The notes under the pieces are model-generated. The model made no database searches, was not told where the DNA came from, and worked only from the letters and a program-made list of their open reading frames with translations. This document shows, one piece after another, positions 55,800 through 64,000 of a stretch of DNA of 64,000 nt. The DNA is from Paracoccus sp. S1E-3. Its GTDB lineage: Bacteria; Pseudomonadota; Alphaproteobacteria; Rhodobacterales; Rhodobacteraceae. The stretch covers positions 27,880-91,879 of the forward strand of contig NZ_JACEMU010000006.1 in the NCBI RefSeq assembly GCF_013868135.1, written 5' to 3'. The position numbers were made by a program, and so were the translations under genes. Numbering within the stretch: position 1 is the first letter of the stretch; the number at the start of each line of letters is the position of its first letter.

Positions 55800-56042
55800 C
55801 CCCGGCAGACAACGCTGCCGTGTATTTCTCTAAACACACGGAGCACCGTTACGCAAAGTTTTCGTCGGGTAACAACACAAAATAATTCCACGATATCGCT
55901 GGCAAGCAGAAATTCATCATGCCGAAAACTGGTATGACGGACGGATTCCCCTCAGACAAAGGGCGTAGCCAGGGGCCGTGCGCGGGCGAGGTGACGCAAA
56001 GCCAGCTTGCGTCCTTGCTTGTCGTTCAAGAACCCCTCGGGC

Positions 56043-56063
56043 GCCACAATCCAGGATTGTGGC
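56043..56063. repeat. 21-nt palindrome behind rplP
   Basis: Arms GCCACAATCC and GGATTGTGGC flank a single A, about 40 bp beyond the rplP terminator. Confidence 0.55.
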
Positions 56064-56105
56064 GGTAACGACGCAACAGAACTCCGGGCGCCGTCCAACC
56101 CTGGC

Positions 56106-56138
56106 AAAAATAAAGGCCCCGCCGTTTCCAGCGAGGCC
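56106..56138 (-). terminator. Terminator after rplP, closing the S10 block
   Basis: An 8-bp hairpin (GGCCTCGC with GCGGGGCC, one U-G pair, 8-base loop) followed by TTTATTTTT on the minus strand, 28 bases past the rplP stop. It ends the rpsJ-rplP block before the Hint gene. Confidence 0.9.
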
Positions 56139-56165
56139 TCGATGCAGTCGCGCAGAAGCGCAGGC

Positions 56166-56579
56166 TTACCAGTCCGCGCGTTCCACGATGCGGGTCATGA
56201 CCGGCAGTTTCATCGCGCCGAGACGCAGCGCCTCGCGGGCGATGGTGTCGCTGACGCCGTCGATCTCGAACATGATCCGGCCGGGGTGAACCCGAGCGGC
56301 CCAATAGTCGATCGAGCCCTTGCCTTTACCCATCCGCACTTCGGTCGGCTTCGACGAAACCGGAACATCCGGGAAAATCCGGATCCAGACCCGGCCCTGA
56401 CGCTTCATGTGGCGGGTGATCGCGCGGCGGGCCGCTTCGATCTGGCGCGCGGTGACACGCTCCGGCTCGGTCGCTTTCAGAGCGAAGGAACCGAAGTTCA
56501 GGTCGAAACCGCCCTTCGCTTCGCCGTGGATGCGGCCCTTGAACTGTTTGCGGAACTTCGTCCGTTTCGGTTGCAGCAT
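56166..56579 (-). CDS. rplP: 50S ribosomal protein L16
   Basis: 137 residues; [24 protein letters not shown] and [20 protein letters not shown] identify L16. Last gene of the S10-type block, followed by a terminator rather than rpmC. Confidence 0.98.
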   Translation of the reverse strand: MLQPKRTKFRKQFKGRIHGEAKGGFDLNFGSFALKATEPERVTARQIEAARRAITRHMKRQGRVWIRIFPDVPVSSKPTEVRMGKGKGSIDYWAARVHPGRIMFEIDGVSDTIAREALRLGAMKLPVMTRIVERADW

Positions 56580-56591
56580 TTCACCTTCTCC

Positions 56592-57302
56592 TTAGCGGGC
56601 GTCGCGACGCGGCCCACGCGGAGCCGGGCCTTCCTGTGCCTCGGCAGCGCGGCGATCGCGGGCTTGCGGATCATGTTCCATGATCTCGCCTTTGAAGATC
56701 CACACCTTGATGCCGATGATCCCGTAGGGGGTCATGGCTTCCGCCAGCGCATAGTCGATATCGGCGCGCAGCGTGTGCAGCGGCACACGGCCCTCGCGGT
56801 ACCATTCGGTCCGCGCGATCTCGGCGCCGCCCAGACGGCCGGCGACGTTGACGCGGATGCCGAGCGCACCCATGCGCATCGCGTTCTGCACCGCGCGCTT
56901 CATGGCGCGGCGGAACGAGACCCGGCGCTCCAGCTGCTGCGCGATCGATTCCGCGACCAGCTGGGCGTCCAGTTCCGGCTTGCGGACCTCGACGATGTTC
57001 AGGTGCAGCTCGCTATCGGTGAACTGCGCCAGTTTCTTGCGCAGAACCTCGATATCGGCGCCCTTCTTGCCGATGATGACACCCGGACGGGCGGCATGAA
57101 TGGTCACGCGCGCCTTCTTGTGCGGACGCTCGATGATGACACGGCTGATGCCGGCCTGTTTGGCTTCCTTGTGCACGAAGTCGCGGATCTTCAGATCCTC
57201 GAGCAGCAGGTTGCCATAGTCCTTGTCGTCGGCATACCAACGGCTGTCCCAGGTGCGGTTGACCTGGAGGCGCATCCCGACGGGGTTAACCTTCTGACCC
57301 AT
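56592..57302 (-). CDS. rpsC: 30S ribosomal protein S3
   Basis: 236 residues from ATG 57302, which overlaps the rplV stop by one base. [22 protein letters not shown] opens the KH-type domain; [16 protein letters not shown] ends the conserved part, followed by a charged tail. Confidence 0.97.
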   Translation of the reverse strand: MGQKVNPVGMRLQVNRTWDSRWYADDKDYGNLLLEDLKIRDFVHKEAKQAGISRVIIERPHKKARVTIHAARPGVIIGKKGADIEVLRKKLAQFTDSELHLNIVEVRKPELDAQLVAESIAQQLERRVSFRRAMKRAVQNAMRMGALGIRVNVAGRLGGAEIARTEWYREGRVPLHTLRADIDYALAEAMTPYGIIGIKVWIFKGEIMEHDPQARDRRAAEAQEGPAPRGPRRDAR

Positions 57303-57754
57303 TACGCTTGCTCCTCTGCGGTGGTCGCCTTGGCGGGCTTGCGGGCAGCCTTCTTGGCCTCCGCAGCGGCGGCCGCGGCGGCCGGATCGACCTCGCGCAG
57401 CTTGATGGTGATTTCCGAGAACGGCTTCATGATCTTGCCATACCGGCCACGGGCGCGCGGACGGCCGCGCTTCATCACCAGGTTCTTGCCGACCCACGCC
57501 TCGGCGACGACCAGGTTGTCGACGTCCAGGTTGTGGTTGTTTTCGGCATTGGCGATGGCCGACTGAAGGCATTTCTTCACGTCGACCGAGATCCGGCGCT
57601 TCGAGAAGGTCAGATCGGCCAGGGCCTTTTCAACCTTCTTGCCGCGGATCAGGCCGGCGACGAGATTCAGCTTCTGCGGCGAGGTGCGAAGCATCTTGGT
57701 CTTCGCCATCGCTTCGTTATCGGCCACGCGGCGCGGATTCTTTTCCTTACCCAT
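57302..57754 (-). CDS. rplV: 50S ribosomal protein L22
   Basis: 150 residues; [45 protein letters not shown] is the usual start in this class. A C-terminal Ala/Lys tail of about 25 residues extends beyond the E. coli end. Confidence 0.97.
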   Translation of the reverse strand: MGKEKNPRRVADNEAMAKTKMLRTSPQKLNLVAGLIRGKKVEKALADLTFSKRRISVDVKKCLQSAIANAENNHNLDVDNLVVAEAWVGKNLVMKRGRPRARGRYGKIMKPFSEITIKLREVDPAAAAAAAEAKKAARKPAKATTAEEQA

Positions 57755-57759
57755 GACGA

Positions 57760-58038
57760 TTACTTCCTTTTCGCTTTCTTGTCGGCGGCGTGACCGTAAT
57801 AGGTCCGCGTCGGCGAGTATTCCCCGAACTTCTGGCCGATCATTTCCTCGGTCACGTTGACCGGGATGTGCTTGTGGCCGTTATAGACGCCGAAGGTCAG
57901 GCCGACGAATTGCGGCAGGATCGTCGAGCGGCGCGACCAGATCTTGATGACATCCGACTTGCCCGAATCGCGGGCTTTCTCGGCCTTCTTCAACACATAG
58001 GCGTCGACGAACGGGCCTTTCCAGATAGAACGTGCCAT
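57760..58038 (-). CDS. rpsS: 30S ribosomal protein S19
   Basis: 92 residues; [22 protein letters not shown] and [36 protein letters not shown] (described) mark S19. Confidence 0.98.
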   Translation of the reverse strand: MARSIWKGPFVDAYVLKKAEKARDSGKSDVIKIWSRRSTILPQFVGLTFGVYNGHKHIPVNVTEEMIGQKFGEYSPTRTYYGHAADKKAKRK

Positions 58039-58041
58039 GGA

Positions 58042-58878
58042 TTAACGCCCCTTCTTCACGTGACGCGAGCGCAAGATGTACTTGTCAGTCGCCTTGTTCG
58101 AGCGGGTCTTCTTGCCCTTGGTGTCCTTGCCCCAGGGCGTCACCGGCGTGCGGCCGCCCGAGGTCCGGCCCTCACCACCACCATGCGGGTGGTCGATCGG
58201 GTTCATCGCGACACCGCGGACCGAAGGACGGATGCCCTTGTGGCGGTTGCGGCCGGCCTTGCCGAGATTCTGGTTCGAATGGTCGGCATTCGACACCGCG
58301 CCGATGGTAGCCATGCATTCCTGACGGACCAGACGCAGCTCGCCCGAGGACAGGCGAATCTGGGCATAGCCGCCGTCGCGACCGACGAACTGGGCATAGG
58401 TGCCAGCCGAACGGGCGATCTGGCCGCCCTTGCCGGGCTTCAGCTCGACATTGTGGACGATCGTGCCGATCGGCATCCCCGAGAAGGGCATGGCGTTGCC
58501 GGGCTTCACGTCGACCTTGGCGCCGGCGATCACCTTGTCGCCAACGGTCAGACGCTGCGGCGCCAGGATATAGGCCTGCTCGCCATCGTCATATTTGATC
58601 AGCGCGATGAAGGCGGTGCGGTTGGGATCGTATTCGATCCGCTCGACCGTCGCGACAACATCGAACTTGTTGCGCTTGAAATCGACGATGCGATACAGGC
58701 GCTTCGCCCCGCCGCCCTGGCGGCGCATGGTGATCCGTCCGGTATTGTTCCGGCCGCCCTTCTTGGTCAGACCCTCGGTAAGGGATTTGACCGGACGACC
58801 TTTCCAAAGCTCCGAACGGTCGATCAGAACCAGCCCGCGCTGGCCAGGCGTCGTCGGTTTATACGACTTGAGTGCCAT
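58042..58878 (-). CDS. rplB: 50S ribosomal protein L2
   Basis: 278 residues; [26 protein letters not shown] at the start and [29 protein letters not shown] near the end (described) are strictly conserved peptidyl-transferase-region segments. An 82-bp gap separates it from rplW. Confidence 0.98.
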   Translation of the reverse strand: MALKSYKPTTPGQRGLVLIDRSELWKGRPVKSLTEGLTKKGGRNNTGRITMRRQGGGAKRLYRIVDFKRNKFDVVATVERIEYDPNRTAFIALIKYDDGEQAYILAPQRLTVGDKVIAGAKVDVKPGNAMPFSGMPIGTIVHNVELKPGKGGQIARSAGTYAQFVGRDGGYAQIRLSSGELRLVRQECMATIGAVSNADHSNQNLGKAGRNRHKGIRPSVRGVAMNPIDHPHGGGEGRTSGGRTPVTPWGKDTKGKKTRSNKATDKYILRSRHVKKGR

Positions 58879-58960
58879 CTTTCTGTCTTCCGTTGCTTTG
58901 TTTCGTCAAAAACTCACGCGGCCCCCGCGAAGGCGGAGGCCGCAATTTCGCGGCTTGCTA

Positions 58961-59260
58961 TCACAGGCCGGTGTTGACGTCGATCGAATTGCCTTCGACC
59001 AGCGTGACATAGGCCTTCTTCACGTCCGAACGGGTGCCGGGGCGCCCGCGGAAACGCTTGGTCTTGCCTTTGGTCACGGTCGTGTTGACGGCCTTGACCT
59101 TGACCCCGAACAGGTTTTCCACAGCTTCCTTGATCTGCGGCTTGTTCGCGTCCATCGCCACCTCGAAGACAACGGCATTGGCGGTTTCGCCAGCCAGCGT
59201 TGCCTTTTCGGTGATGATCGGCTTGCGGATCACGTCGTAATGTTCTGCTTTCGCGCTCAT
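58961..59260 (-). CDS. rplW: 50S ribosomal protein L23
   Basis: 99 residues; [12 protein letters not shown] and [37 protein letters not shown] (described) mark L23. Its start overlaps the rplD stop by four bases (ATGA). Confidence 0.97.
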   Translation of the reverse strand: MSAKAEHYDVIRKPIITEKATLAGETANAVVFEVAMDANKPQIKEAVENLFGVKVKAVNTTVTKGKTKRFRGRPGTRSDVKKAYVTLVEGNSIDVNTGL

Positions 59261-59877
59261 TTCAGGCGAGCCTCCAGAGCTTCGACACCAGCCCGCGTGA
59301 TGACCAGGGTATCACGCTTCAGGATGTCATAGACGTTGGCGCCCATCGACGGCAGGACATCCACACCTTCGATGTTGCGCGCGGCGCGGGCGAAGCCTTC
59401 GTTGACTTCGGCACCGTCGATCACCAGCACACGCTTCCAGCCGTTTTCCTTCACGGCTTTCGCCACGACCGAGGTCTTGACGTCAGCGATGTTCAGATCC
59501 TCGACGATCACCAGCTCGCCCGCCGTGGCTTTCGCCGACAGGGCATGCTTCAGACCGAGGGCGCGAACCTTCTTCGGCAGATCGAAGGCGTGGCTGCGCG
59601 GGGTCGGACCCTTGTAGACACCACCCTTGCGGAAGATCGGCGCCTTGCGGGAACCGTGACGGGCGCCGCCGGTGCCTTTCTGGCGATAGATCTTCTTGGT
59701 CGAGTAGGACACTTCCGACTTGCCCAGCACCGAGTGGGTACCGGCCTGCGCCTTGGCGTTCTGCCAGCGCACAACGCGCTGCAGCAGGTCGCCGCGGGGC
59801 TCCAGCCCGAAGATCTCGTCGGCCAGCTCGATCGACCCGGCTTTGCCCGAGTCCAGCTTGATCACATCGAGTTTCAT
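59257..59877 (-). CDS. rplD: 50S ribosomal protein L4
   Basis: 206 residues; [41 protein letters not shown] (described) is the tunnel loop of L4. In E. coli L4 also controls the S10 operon; a comparable leader could not be judged here. ATG overlaps the rplC stop by four bases. Confidence 0.97.
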   Translation of the reverse strand: MKLDVIKLDSGKAGSIELADEIFGLEPRGDLLQRVVRWQNAKAQAGTHSVLGKSEVSYSTKKIYRQKGTGGARHGSRKAPIFRKGGVYKGPTPRSHAFDLPKKVRALGLKHALSAKATAGELVIVEDLNIADVKTSVVAKAVKENGWKRVLVIDGAEVNEGFARAARNIEGVDVLPSMGANVYDILKRDTLVITRAGVEALEARLK

Positions 59878-60758
59878 TCCTTGTCTCCTTCAGGAGCAGC
59901 GTCAGCCACCGGATCCGCGTTCGGATCGGCAGCAGCCTTGTCGGCAGCGATCGACGCCTCGGCCTCGGCCAGAGCAGCAGCCTGCGCGGCGGCTTCGGCT
60001 TCAGCAGCGGCCTTGCGGGCGGCTTCTTCCTCGGCGGCGGCGGCAGCAGCGGCTTCTTCCGCGACACGCTGAGCTTCCTTCAGCTTCGAACGGGTCGCAG
60101 CCGGGGTGATCAGGGTTTCGGGGGTGGCTTTCTTCACGGCGTCCTTGATCGTGACCCAGCCGCCCTTGGAACCGGGGACCGAACCTTTGACCATGATCAG
60201 ACCGCGATCGCTGTCGGTGCGGACAACCTGCAGGTTCTGGGTGGTGACGCGCACCGAACCCAGGTGCCCGGCCATTTTCTTGCCCTTGAACACCTTGCCG
60301 GGATCCTGGCACTGACCGGTTGAGCCGTGCGAACGATGGCTGACCGACACGCCGTGCGAGGCGCGCAGACCACCGAAGTTGTGGCGCTTCATGGCACCGG
60401 CAAAACCTTTACCGATCGAGGTGCCGGCGATGTCGACGAACTGACCCGCGAAGTAGTGATCGGCAACGATCTCCTCGCCCACGGGAACCAGGTTCTCTTC
60501 CGAGACGCGGAACTCGGCGATCTTGCGCTTCGGCGCAACACCGGCCTTGGCGAAATGGCCGCGAACCGGCGCGGAGACCCGCTTGGCCTTCGCGTCGCCC
60601 GCGCCCAGCTGAACGGCGACATAGCCGTCACGCTCGGCGGTCCGCTGGTCGATGACCTGCAGGTTGTCGAGGTGGAGAACGGTCACCGGAACCTGGCGGC
60701 CGTCTTCCAGAAACAGCCGGGTCATGCCCAGCTTCTTGGCGATAACACCCGTACGCAT
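59874..60758 (-). CDS. rplC: 50S ribosomal protein L3 with a long Ala/Glu-rich tail
   Basis: 294 residues from ATG 60758. The L3 core (about 1-212) has [47 protein letters not shown] (described) and [13 protein letters not shown]. About 80 extra residues follow, almost only Ala, Glu, Lys and Asp, probably a solvent-exposed helix. E. coli L3 has 209 residues. The start follows rpsJ by 10 bases. Confidence 0.96.
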   Translation of the reverse strand: MRTGVIAKKLGMTRLFLEDGRQVPVTVLHLDNLQVIDQRTAERDGYVAVQLGAGDAKAKRVSAPVRGHFAKAGVAPKRKIAEFRVSEENLVPVGEEIVADHYFAGQFVDIAGTSIGKGFAGAMKRHNFGGLRASHGVSVSHRSHGSTGQCQDPGKVFKGKKMAGHLGSVRVTTQNLQVVRTDSDRGLIMVKGSVPGSKGGWVTIKDAVKKATPETLITPAATRSKLKEAQRVAEEAAAAAAAEEEAARKAAAEAEAAAQAAALAEAEASIAADKAAADPNADPVADAAPEGDKE

Positions 60759-60768
60759 TGTCGCCTCC

Positions 60769-61077
60769 TCAGACCTTGATCTCGACATCCACGCCAGCGG
60801 CGAGGTCGAGCTTCATCAGCGCGTCAACGGTCTGGGGGGTCGGGTCAACGATGTCCAGCAGACGCTTGTGCGTGCGGATTTCCCACTGGTCGCGCGACTT
60901 CTTGTCGATGTGCGGACCACGCAGGACGGTGAATTTCTCGATCTTGTTCGGCAGCGGGATCGGCCCGCGGACCGTGGCACCCGTGCGCTTGGCGGTGTTC
61001 ACGATTTCCTGGGTGCTGGCGTCCAGCACGCGGTAATCGAACGCCTTCAGCCGAATGCGGATATTCTGACTTTGCAT
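60769..61077 (-). CDS. rpsJ: 30S ribosomal protein S10
   Basis: 102 residues from ATG 61077; [43 protein letters not shown] (described) is diagnostic. An ATG two codons earlier is possible. First gene of the S10 block, with its own promoter at 61172; normally it directly follows tuf, but here two genes lie between. Confidence 0.98.
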   Translation of the reverse strand: MQSQNIRIRLKAFDYRVLDASTQEIVNTAKRTGATVRGPIPLPNKIEKFTVLRGPHIDKKSRDQWEIRTHKRLLDIVDPTPQTVDALMKLDLAAGVDVEIKV

Positions 61078-61171
61078 CGTCATCCCTCGGATCTTTGAGG
61101 GTTCCAGTCGAGAGGCTGACGACACACCACGCGGCGCCAGCATCGGACCTGTATAAAAACTGCGAAGCCGC

Positions 61172-61200
61172 CCTATAGGAGGCGGCCCCGTCAGATGCAA
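61172..61200 (-). promoter_or_regulatory. Promoter of the S10 block (rpsJ)
   Basis: TTGCAT (61195-61200) and TATAGG (61172-61177) at 17-bp spacing, 95 bases before rpsJ. The -10 is near consensus. Confidence 0.72.
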
Positions 61201-61284
61201 GCGAATCCTGTGCGAAAAAGCGGATTCGGTCGCGATGGGCGCGTATAGCGTCAGGCGGCGCTGCGCGTCAAGGGTCTATGTGCC

Positions 61285-61803
61285 CTATCCGGCCTTTCCA
61301 TTGGCGGCGCGGAGGCGTTGCGCGATCTCCGCCCTGACAGTGGCCGGCACAGCCCCGACCGGCAAGATCTGGAACAGTTGCGGCGAGACAAAAAGCAGCA
61401 TGACCCCACCATCCTCAGTCGTCTTGAGATAGTCCGACCAGCGATGGCTCCATTGATCGGCCGCCGACAGGAATTTCAGCCCCGTCTCCTCGACGAGCAT
61501 CTCCACCTCGCGGCGGAGCATCGGATAACGGTCATATTGCCACCGCGCCGCGATCCAGCCGCTGAGCGGCGGGATAAGCAGATACATGAGCCCCCAGACG
61601 ATCGCCAGAATGCCAATGGAGGTCACCAGCTTCGCCGGTGAGGTCAGAACCTGGATCAGGCTTCCGCCCATCAGCAGATTGACCATGATGACCAGCCCGC
61701 CCGAGGACAGCGGTATCCACGGGTTCCGCAGGATGCGCCGCCACCGCAATGCATAAGCGGCCCCGAAATCCTGTGGCGTGATTCGGATCGGATAGCTGTT
61801 CAT
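61285..61803 (-). CDS. YcxB-like two-helix membrane protein
   Basis: 172 residues from ATG 61803, with AGGAAC upstream. The N-terminal part contains two membrane helices (about 38-56 and 66-88), and the C-terminal half is a small beta domain (VEETGLKFLSAADQWSHRWSDYLKTTEDGGVMLLF), the YcxB-like pattern. Function unknown. Lies between tuf and rpsJ, with the hydrolase terminator before it. Confidence 0.72.
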   Translation of the reverse strand: MNSYPIRITPQDFGAAYALRWRRILRNPWIPLSSGGLVIMVNLLMGGSLIQVLTSPAKLVTSIGILAIVWGLMYLLIPPLSGWIAARWQYDRYPMLRREVEMLVEETGLKFLSAADQWSHRWSDYLKTTEDGGVMLLFVSPQLFQILPVGAVPATVRAEIAQRLRAANGKAG

Positions 61804-61816
61804 CGGTTCCTGTGAC

Positions 61817-61851
61817 AAAAAAGGCCGCCCCAAAGGGACGGCCTTTCATTT
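61817..61851 (-). terminator. Terminator after the alpha/beta hydrolase
   Basis: Hairpin GGCCGTCCC/GGGGCGGCC (one mismatch, 3-base loop) followed by TTTTTT on the minus strand, 46 bases past the hydrolase stop. Confidence 0.85.
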
Positions 61852-61896
61852 TTAGGTTTGTGTCAAAAGGACTGCAACCTGCGACGAAATCAGGAA

Positions 61897-62592
61897 TCAA
61901 TAGCCGGTTTCGGTCGCCGCTTCATCGATCAGATCGGCGATTTCCTCGGGATGCGAGGCCAGCGAGGCGTGGCTGGCGGCCAGTTCGATGATCCGCTTGG
62001 GATTCATGCGTTCGGCCATCATCTTCTCGTTTTCCGGGTTGATCATCCGGTCATGGGTCGAGATTTGATACCAGACCGGCTTGTTCTTCCAGGCCGGCGC
62101 GGTGACGTTGTCGCCGAAAGTGCTGGCGAGCGGCGCTTTCTGCGTCACCGCCATCACCAGCGCGTCGCCCTCGGGCAGGTCCTGACAGAAGCTTTCGCGG
62201 AACTTGTCCTGCTTGATCCACAGATAGCCGTCGCTGTCGGGCGCGAGGTTCGGGAATGCTTCCGGCGGCTTGGCCTGGCTGATCCCGCCCGGACTTTCCC
62301 CGGCATCGGGCGCGAAGGCCGCGACATAGACAAGGCCCTTCACATTCGGCAGGTCGCCCATCTCGGTAATGACGGCGCCGCCATAGGAATGGCCGACCAG
62401 AATGACCGGCCCGTGGATCTGCTTGACCATCTTGCGGGTCCGCTCGGCATCGTCAGCCAATGAGGTCAGCGGATTTTCGACCGCGTGCAGATCGTGATAG
62501 CCGCGCTTGTGCAGCTCCTTGATGACATTGGCCCAGTGGGCGGCGCCGCCCCAGAAGCCGTGGACGAGAACGATTGCGGGTCTTTGTGGCAT
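61897..62592 (-). CDS. Alpha/beta hydrolase
   Basis: 231 residues. Oxyanion region VLVHGFWGG, nucleophile elbow GHSYGG (S69), and a C-terminal SHASLASHP with the catalytic histidine are present. Similar small hydrolases act as esterases; the substrate is unknown. ATG 62592 is preceded by AGGAGG. Inserted between tuf and rpsJ as its own unit with terminators on both sides. Confidence 0.88.
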   Translation of the reverse strand: MPQRPAIVLVHGFWGGAAHWANVIKELHKRGYHDLHAVENPLTSLADDAERTRKMVKQIHGPVILVGHSYGGAVITEMGDLPNVKGLVYVAAFAPDAGESPGGISQAKPPEAFPNLAPDSDGYLWIKQDKFRESFCQDLPEGDALVMAVTQKAPLASTFGDNVTAPAWKNKPVWYQISTHDRMINPENEKMMAERMNPKRIIELAASHASLASHPEEIADLIDEAATETGY

Positions 62593-62762
62593 GAAAACCT
62601 CCTGTTCGCCGCATGCGGCGACTGTTGACCTGATATCGGGGCGGCGGACGCCCCGACAGAAAAGCCTGACGCAGCGGTCGCGGTTCCACAAGGTATTGAT
62701 GTATATTTATTGGGTATGCATCGGGCGCAGCGCCCACATCCTCTGCCGCCCCGCCCCAACGC

Positions 62763-62790
62763 AAAAAGGCCGCCCTGTCGGGCGGCCTTT
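62763..62790 (-). terminator. Terminator after tuf
   Basis: Perfect 8-bp hairpin GGCCGCCC/GGGCGGCC with loop TGTC, followed by TTTTT on the minus strand, 34 bases past the tuf stop. Confidence 0.93.
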
Positions 62791-62824
62791 CCATCCTGAT
62801 CTCCGCGGGCCCGAGGGCCGGGGA

Positions 62825-64000
<1,176 letters not shown>

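Larger units (their letters stand above)
55747..56105. other. Intergenic region between rplP and the Hint gene
   Basis: About 360 bp without a gene, part of a 419-bp gap. The half next to the Hint gene (55750-55960) is visibly richer in A/T than the window average, and contains a 16-nt palindrome (55784-55799) and other short inverted repeats. The half next to rplP holds a 21-nt palindrome (56043-56063) and hairpin GACGCAA/TTGCGTC (55993-56013). The Hint promoter should lie here but I cannot fix its boxes. Confidence 0.5.

Overview
The window is a high-GC alphaproteobacterial chromosome segment. Gene content and neighbourhoods point to Rhodobacteraceae, most likely Paracoccus or a close relative. 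The supporting signs are a lipoyl-domain pyruvate dehydrogenase E1 beta, an aapJQMP amino-acid transporter, an F1-ATPase assembly chaperone of the ATP12 family, a long-form dCTP deaminase, a LuxR/LuxI pair, and TTGAnn/TATAgg-type promoters with 17-bp spacing. No rRNA gene is present, so the genus is an inference.

Layout. 1-3724 (minus): an operon of five genes with no assignable pathway (a coiled-coil protein, a small membrane protein, two unknowns, a glycolipid-binding-domain protein). 3844-6260: an M20 metallopeptidase, a very small bactofilin-like protein and a NUDIX hydrolase. 6474-10651: a FtsB-like protein, then pdhA-pdhB-pdhC and a terminator, followed by a GNAT acetyltransferase remnant. 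10804-15383: a membrane protein, prfC, ihfA plus a MerR-type regulator, tRNA-Pro(GGG) and dcd. 15364-21006 (minus): argS, a SPOR protein, nagZ, scpA, scpB and a small conserved protein, tightly packed. 21058-24333: a GntR regulator, a YgjP-type metallopeptidase, a FYDLN zinc-ribbon protein, DoxX, tRNA-Ala(GGC) and a MarR regulator. 24341-30427 (minus): the four-gene ligase-associated DNA repair cassette (MBL exonuclease, ATP-dependent ligase, DEXH helicase, PdeM phosphoesterase), all overlapping or abutting and led by a PPOX-like flavoprotein. 30489-35110: aapJQMP. 35233-39382: crcB, an RluA-type synthase, a HAD phosphatase and ATP12 (overlapping), plus rarA. 39424-40686: luxR then luxI. 40985-64000 (minus): the ribosomal protein supercluster from tuf to rplQ.

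The most unusual region is the ribosomal supercluster. Its gene order is the classical one, but it is opened at three places. Between tuf and rpsJ lie an alpha/beta hydrolase and a YcxB-like protein. Between rplP and rpmC lies a Hint-domain protein. Between rpmD and rplO lie a GSCFA protein, a second Hint-domain protein and an exported protein. The two Hint proteins are paralogues that share a roughly 170-residue N-terminal domain I do not recognise. At each junction I can see a terminator closing the upstream ribosomal block and a sigma70-like promoter restarting the downstream one, so the insertions look regulated rather than disruptive. An approximately 83-bp direct repeat (66 of 83 positions identical by eye) flanks the Hint gene at 47477-48628.

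Strong perfect hairpins occur at several junctions (rpsK/rpoA, the rpsM leader, secY/rplO, aapJ/aapQ, the luxI ribosome binding site), and a palindrome overlaps the rpsM -35 box. No CRISPR array, insertion sequence, prophage or plasmid origin was seen. All family calls come from reading motifs; no database search was made.
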